NCBI RefSeq assembly: GCF_000723465.1
Contig: NZ_HF545617.1
Location: 663,624-727,623, forward strand
Direction: 5' to 3'
Length of the DNA stretch: 64,000 nt
Source of the DNA: Ruminococcus bicirculans (ex Wegman et al. 2014)
GTDB lineage: Bacteria; Bacillota; Clostridia; Oscillospirales; Ruminococcaceae
The position numbers were made by a program, and so were the translations under genes. The notes under the pieces are model-generated. The model did not search any database, was not told the origin of the DNA, and saw only the letters and a program-made list of their open reading frames with translations. How positions within the stretch are numbered: position 1 is the stretch's first letter; each line of letters begins with the position of its first letter. Positions 60,783 to 64,000 of the stretch are shown in pieces.

Positions 60783-61523
60783 ATGAACGAAGAACAAGAG
60801 AAAGAAATATTAAACGAGGCGAAAATACAAACTGCAAGGCACAAGAAAAAAATACAGATAATAAGCCTTGTTGCAATAATAGCGGTCATAGCAATGGCTG
60901 CAGTGGCGTGTATACCTCTTATAAAAGCGCTTCACAGCAAGGCAGGCATTGCAGCCTTGGAGCGTAAGCTTGATAACTACAGTGGCATTGTGGGAGTGCT
61001 TATCTTTACTTTCATACAAGCTCTTCAAGTGGTCATAGCGGTCATACCGCCTATACAAGTGGTGGGTGGAGTGCTGTTCGGCTGGTTCTGGGGCGGTTTG
61101 CTATCATTCTTAGGTACGCTCCTTGGCACAATGGCAATATTCGTGCTTGTGAAAAAATTTGGCAGACCGATAGTGGAAGCCTTTGTTGACGAGAAACAGC
61201 TAAAAAAATTCAAATTCCTGCAAAATGAGAAAAAGATAACCGTTATCCTTATAATCCTCTATCTCATACCGGGAATACCCAAGGACGTTATCTCATATAT
61301 CGTCCCCCTGACTCCCATAAGCAAGAAGGATTTTTTCTATTATGTCATGCCATGCAGACTTCCAGCAATAATGCTCTCCACGATTTTGGGGAGCAATGTA
61401 AAAAGCGGCAACTTCACAGTTGTACTTGTGGTGCTTGGAGTAGCTCTAGTAGCAGGTATCGTTGGCTTTTTGTTCAAAGATGTTATAGTGAATAAAATGA
61501 AACAACATAAGAAGAACAAATAA
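60783..61523 (+). CDS. TVP38/TMEM64 family membrane protein (VTT domain)
   Basis: The 246-residue protein has a cytoplasmic basic N-terminus, several membrane helices and the VTT/SNARE-associated motif Phe-Gly-Trp-Phe-Trp-Gly-Gly-Leu-Leu-Ser-Phe-Leu-Gly-Thr-Leu-Leu-Gly. Related DedA and TMEM64 proteins move or scramble lipids. It lies 13 bases after the previous gene and closes the operon. Confidence 0.85.
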   Translation: MNEEQEKEILNEAKIQTARHKKKIQIISLVAIIAVIAMAAVACIPLIKALHSKAGIAALERKLDNYSGIVGVLIFTFIQALQVVIAVIPPIQVVGGVLFGWFWGGLLSFLGTLLGTMAIFVLVKKFGRPIVEAFVDEKQLKKFKFLQNEKKITVILIILYLIPGIPKDVISYIVPLTPISKKDFFYYVMPCRLPAIMLSTILGSNVKSGNFTVVLVVLGVALVAGIVGFLFKDVIVNKMKQHKKNK

Positions 61524-61572
61524 GTAAAATTGCACAAAGTTGAGTTTAGATGAAAAAAATATAAAAAAGTGC

Positions 61573-61601
61573 TTGACAAAAGGCTCTTGTAGTGGTATAA
61601 T
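61573..61601 (+). promoter_or_regulatory. Consensus promoter of the tRNA cluster
   Basis: TTGACA at 61573 and TATAAT at 61596 are spaced exactly 17 bp, 60 bp before tRNA-Gly. Confidence 0.9.
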
Positions 61602-61662
61602 AAATATCGTTGATTGAGCGGTAAGCTTGAAAGACCACCAAAAACGCCTGGTCAGGCAGTAT

Positions 61663-61736
61663 GCGGGTGTAGTTCAGTGGTAGAACTCCAGCCTTCCAAG
61701 CTGGTCATGTGGGTTCGACTCCCATCACCCGCTCCA
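61663..61736 (+). tRNA. tRNA-Gly (anticodon TCC)
   Basis: Acceptor GCGGGTG with CACCCGC, anticodon stem CCAGC with GCTGG around CTTCCAA (anticodon TCC), T-arm GGGTTCGACTCCC and encoded CCA. Confidence 0.96.
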
Positions 61737-61785
61737 ATATATCTTAAACTTTTATCCGAGTTTGAGATATCAATGAGTACAGTAT

Positions 61786-61862
61786 GCGTCATTAGCTCAG
61801 TTGGATAGAGCAACCGCCTTCTAAGCGGTAGGTCACTGGTTCGAATCCAGTATGGCGTACCA
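61786..61862 (+). tRNA. tRNA-Arg (anticodon TCT)
   Basis: Acceptor GCGTCAT with ATGGCGT, anticodon loop CTTCTAA giving TCT, T-arm CTGGTTCGAATCCAG, encoded CCA. It decodes AGA. Confidence 0.95.
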
Positions 61863-61916
61863 TTAAACTCGTTCCAGATGAAAATCTGCTGCGAGTATTT
61901 TCTTCTAATATGTATG

Positions 61917-61994
61917 GTGGGTATAGCGTAGCTGGCCTAACGCGTCAGTTTGTGGCACTGAAGACCGTGAGTTCGAATCTCACTACCCACCCCA
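61917..61994 (+). tRNA. tRNA-His (anticodon GTG)
   Basis: Acceptor GTGGGTA with TACCCAC, anticodon loop TGTGGCA giving GTG, encoded CCA. A G at 61916 opposite discriminator C gives the extra 5' base that histidine tRNAs require. Confidence 0.95.
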
Positions 61995-61997
61995 CTG

Positions 61998-62033
61998 AAT
62001 ACGTTCTGCATTATGCAGAGCGTATTTTTTTTT
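61998..62033 (+). terminator. Terminator of the tRNA cluster
   Basis: AATACGTTCTGC and GCAGAGCGTATT pair around ATTAT with one mismatch and are followed by a long T run. Confidence 0.85.
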
Positions 62034-62044
62034 GTTTACATATC

Positions 62045-62064
62045 GTAGGGCGACCTTTGGTCGC
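62045..62064. repeat. GTAGGG palindromic repeat
   Basis: GTAGGGCGACC, TTT, GGTCGC; GCGACC pairs with GGTCGC (62050-62055 with 62059-62064). Same family as the unit at 28810. Confidence 0.7.
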
Positions 62065-62136
62065 TCGTTTTTTATGTACCTACGACAATGACCTATATCC
62101 TACCGACTTGAAATATATCCCACCTGCAAATAGACA

Positions 62137-62168
62137 GAAAAAGGACGGCAACTTAAAAGTTGCCGTCC
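62137..62168 (-). terminator. Terminator of the LRR protein gene
   Basis: On the minus strand GGACGGCAACTT and AAGTTGCCGTCC (62168-62157 with 62154-62143) form a perfect 12-bp stem followed by a T run, 20 bp after the stop. Confidence 0.9.
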
Positions 62169-62188
62169 AGATCCAGAGGTTATATATT

Positions 62189-63352
62189 TTATAAAGCGAA
62201 ATTTTTGTTGTAAACAGCCTCGGCTATCCTGAATGTTTCGTCATCAAGTGCAGGAACAGCGTCAGCAGTGATCAAGGCTGCACCTCTCTCAAAAGCGTCC
62301 TCCGCAATGCCATCGGCACCATGCTGAATAACAACGCTTCTTAACTCAGAGCAATCCACGAAAGCCTTTGCGCCAAGCTTCTTTACAGATGATGGGATAA
62401 CAACTTCTCTCAAAGCCTTACAGCCACGGAAAGCCTCGCTTCCAACATAGGCGATCTTGCCTGATATCCTCACCGTCTTAACTACAGTATTCTGAGCAAA
62501 CGCTCTCTTGCCTATTCTGCTAACGGAATCAGGAAGATAAACGCTCTCGAGCTTCTCACAAAGTGCAAATGCACACTCGCCTATCTTTCTTACAGATCCT
62601 GCGAACTCAACCTTTTTCAGAGCAGAGCAGCCGAAGAATGCGTAGTCGCCAACAGCCTCGATTCCAAATGGTATAGAGACCGCTTCCAGACCTGAGCAGA
62701 ATGTGAAAGCATTCTCTGCGATCTCGATCATAGCTGTCGGTATCTCAAGCTCTCTCAGAGAAATGCAGTTCTGGAAAGCTCCGTTTCCTATGGAAACTAT
62801 ATTTTCATTAAGACAAATTTCTTTCATTGAAGAGCAGAAACCGAATGCAGACTCACCGATCTCTCTTACGCTCTCAGGCAGGTCAGCTCTCTCCAAACTG
62901 TCGCAATTGTAGAATGTGAATGGCAGTATCCTTTCCACACCATAAGGTATAGTCGCAAATCTCAGAGATTCACAACCGCAGAATGCCATCTCACCAATAA
63001 ACCTTACGCTCTCAGGGATAGTCACATTCACCAGTGAACAGCATTTGTAAAATGCCTTTCTTCCGATGATAACAACGTCCTTTGAGATAACAGCACATTT
63101 AAGGTCGTAAAGATGTGCGAAAGCACCGCCTGCAACAGCTATGACCTTTTTGCCACGAAGCTCAAAAGGAAGCTCCAGCACTTCGATATGGCTGTCACCG
63201 CAGTATCCAGTGATAATACACATATCGTCAGCCGTAACATATTTAAAACAGCCCGAGATCTTCTCGCTGCTGATACTGCTGCTTGCAGTTACACCAACGC
63301 TCTCAAGTGCTTTTTTGAAACCATTGTCGCCCATAAAATTAATGCTTTTCAT
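62189..63352 (-). CDS. BspA-type leucine-rich repeat protein
   Basis: The ATG at 63352 follows GGAGG by eight bases; the product of 387 residues has about a dozen LRR_5 units of roughly 23 residues (Ala-Phe-x-x-Cys-x-x-Leu-x-x-Val-x-Ile-Pro, for example Phe-Tyr-Lys-Cys-Cys-Ser-Leu-Val-Asn-Val-Thr-Ile-Pro). Unlike most BspA proteins it has no signal peptide or wall anchor, so it probably stays in the cytoplasm, where it could mediate protein binding. Function unknown. It is a single gene with its own promoter and terminator. Confidence 0.85.
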   Translation of the reverse strand: MKSINFMGDNGFKKALESVGVTASSSISSEKISGCFKYVTADDMCIITGYCGDSHIEVLELPFELRGKKVIAVAGGAFAHLYDLKCAVISKDVVIIGRKAFYKCCSLVNVTIPESVRFIGEMAFCGCESLRFATIPYGVERILPFTFYNCDSLERADLPESVREIGESAFGFCSSMKEICLNENIVSIGNGAFQNCISLRELEIPTAMIEIAENAFTFCSGLEAVSIPFGIEAVGDYAFFGCSALKKVEFAGSVRKIGECAFALCEKLESVYLPDSVSRIGKRAFAQNTVVKTVRISGKIAYVGSEAFRGCKALREVVIPSSVKKLGAKAFVDCSELRSVVIQHGADGIAEDAFERGAALITADAVPALDDETFRIAEAVYNKNFAL

Positions 63353-63430
63353 CAGCGTGACCTCCATTATACCCACTATAAATATATACCTCGTAACTGA
63401 ACTTAAACGTTTTCTGTATTTTCTAATGAA

Positions 63431-63459
63431 ATTATACTACAGTATACTATGTTTGTCAA
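63431..63459 (-). promoter_or_regulatory. Consensus promoter of the LRR protein gene
   Basis: On the minus strand TTGACA (63459-63454) and TATAAT (63436-63431) are spaced 17 bp. Confidence 0.85.
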
Positions 63460-63617
63460 TGGTATTCGCAATATTTTATTTATAAAAAATTAATTTTCAG
63501 AACTTTTTCACTGATTGTGAACGGCTTTTTTGTCACTTTTCACAATTAATTTACGCAAAATAATTTTAGTTTTCACACATCGTTCTCAATCTTTGAGAAT
63601 GCTGTAATTTTATAGTA

Positions 63618-63631
63618 GCAAACGTTTTCGC
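63618..63631. promoter_or_regulatory. Possible LacI-family or CcpA operator
   Basis: GCAAACGTTTTCGC is a near palindrome centred on the CG of AACGTT, the form of LacI/GalR-family operators and related to the catabolite-response element. It lies 160 bp before the LRR promoter and about 280 bp before the next plus-strand TATAAT. Confidence 0.45.
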
Positions 63632-63877
63632 AAGTGACGCAAAAGACTAATACCAATTTATAGAATTCGCTTGATTAAATCGACCAAACCATAAGATGAT
63701 GTATTTCTTATATTTGTAAGATTGTCATAAATTATGTTTATATAATATTAATAAAGAATGATATACCGTTCATGATAATGCAAGAAAGCACCAGTAACTG
63801 CATTAAAATAGGAGATTAACATACTAATAATAAGCAAAAATGTATAATACTATCATAAAGGTTTACAAAATAGAAAC

Positions 63878-63904
63878 TTAATTATTACAGATTGTAATAA
63901 TTAA
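63878..63904. promoter_or_regulatory. Perfect inverted repeat, probable operator
   Basis: TTAATTATTACA and TGTAATAATTAA are exact complements with a three-base spacer. They cover the -35 region of a TATAAT at 63910-63915 that would transcribe a gene starting at the right edge. That position suits a repressor site. Confidence 0.55.
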
Positions 63905-64000
63905 TGATGTATAATAATATAAATGAAATCGTATAAGTACACAAATACAAAAACCGGAAAGGACTGATCCGTTATCAACATAATAAGAAAAATAACAGCA

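Larger units (their letters stand above)
63460..64000. other. AT-rich intergenic region with operator-like sites, up to the window edge
   Basis: No gene is found in these 541 bp. They hold a LacI-operator-like GCAAACGTTTTCGC (63618-63631), a perfect 12-bp inverted repeat (63878-63904) just before a TATAAT (63910-63915), and GGAAAGGA near 63956. After that site the bases read Ile-Asn-Ile-Ile-Arg-Lys-Ile-Thr-Ala in one frame, like the start of a signal peptide, but no standard start codon is in place. Confidence 0.5.

Noticed and set aside
63956..64000. Start of a new plus-strand gene at the right edge
   Set aside because: A ribosome-like site and a signal-like reading frame are visible, but no ATG, GTG or TTG is placed to start it, so no CDS is called.

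Overview
The window looks like a chromosome segment of a gut Clostridia bacterium of the Oscillospiraceae, most like Ruminococcus. I base this on the Gram-positive gene content (sortase, T-box leader, SpaA/Cna-B adhesin, BspA-type LRR protein, DUF5685, DUF5711 and DUF4956 families), TTG and GTG starts with strong GGAGG sites, near-consensus TTGACA-17-TATAAT promoters, and CCA-encoding tRNA genes. No database search was possible, so family names come from sequence recognition.

Positions 1 to about 12,500 are accessory. Every gene is on the minus strand, and together they look like the cargo and maintenance end of an integrative conjugative element: an edge-cut lipoprotein, a small VirB2/TrbC-like membrane protein, a class B sortase, a 1466-residue surface protein joining an NlpC/P60 domain to about eleven Cna-B-like domains, a transglutaminase-like lipoprotein, small ICE-type proteins (DUF3846-, DUF3789- and DUF4314-like), an adenine and a cytosine DNA methyltransferase, and a Bro-N/KilAC regulator. 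The region stops just beyond the 3' end of a tRNA-Thr gene, a usual integration target, but no direct repeat marking an attachment site is visible. The integrase and relaxase must lie to the left.

Positions 12.5 to 32.8 kb are core chromosome: ttcA, a CYTH protein, an orphan amino-acid binding lipoprotein, tRNA-Ser, a sugar-sensor/GGDEF protein, a PrsA-like lipoprotein, a GH51 arabinofuranosidase, rlmH, walJ-like, a HAD phosphatase, murA, a NusG-II/Gx-transporter pair, ruvCAB, glmM, a flavodoxin-like reductase, an rRNA methyltransferase and a PfkB kinase.

Positions 32.8 to 49.2 kb hold a long plus-strand run (small repeat protein, ecfA1-ecfA2-ecfT, a 94-residue protein, truA, a DUF5711 protein, cvpA, clpE-like) and then the lower glycolysis genes pgk, tpiA, gpmI and gapA. 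pgk, tpiA and gapA each have a strong promoter of their own.

Positions 49.4 to 64 kb contain a DUF4353 lipoprotein next to a DUF4956-VTC pair, tyrS with a tyrosine T-box, a heterodimeric ABC exporter, an operon of DUF5685, a J-domain/TPR/Cys-rich protein and two membrane proteins, a tRNA cluster (Gly, Arg, His), and an LRR protein. The last 650 bp are AT-rich with operator-like palindromes.

Two repeat families run through the core region: a 174-bp MITE-like hairpin with a 41-bp derivative, and short palindromes starting GTAGGG, two of which sit in a larger composite with heptamer tandem repeats. The best candidates for undescribed biology are the DUF5685/J-protein operon, the ICE surface module, the competing hairpins before the ICE adenine methyltransferase, and the MITE-like hairpins.
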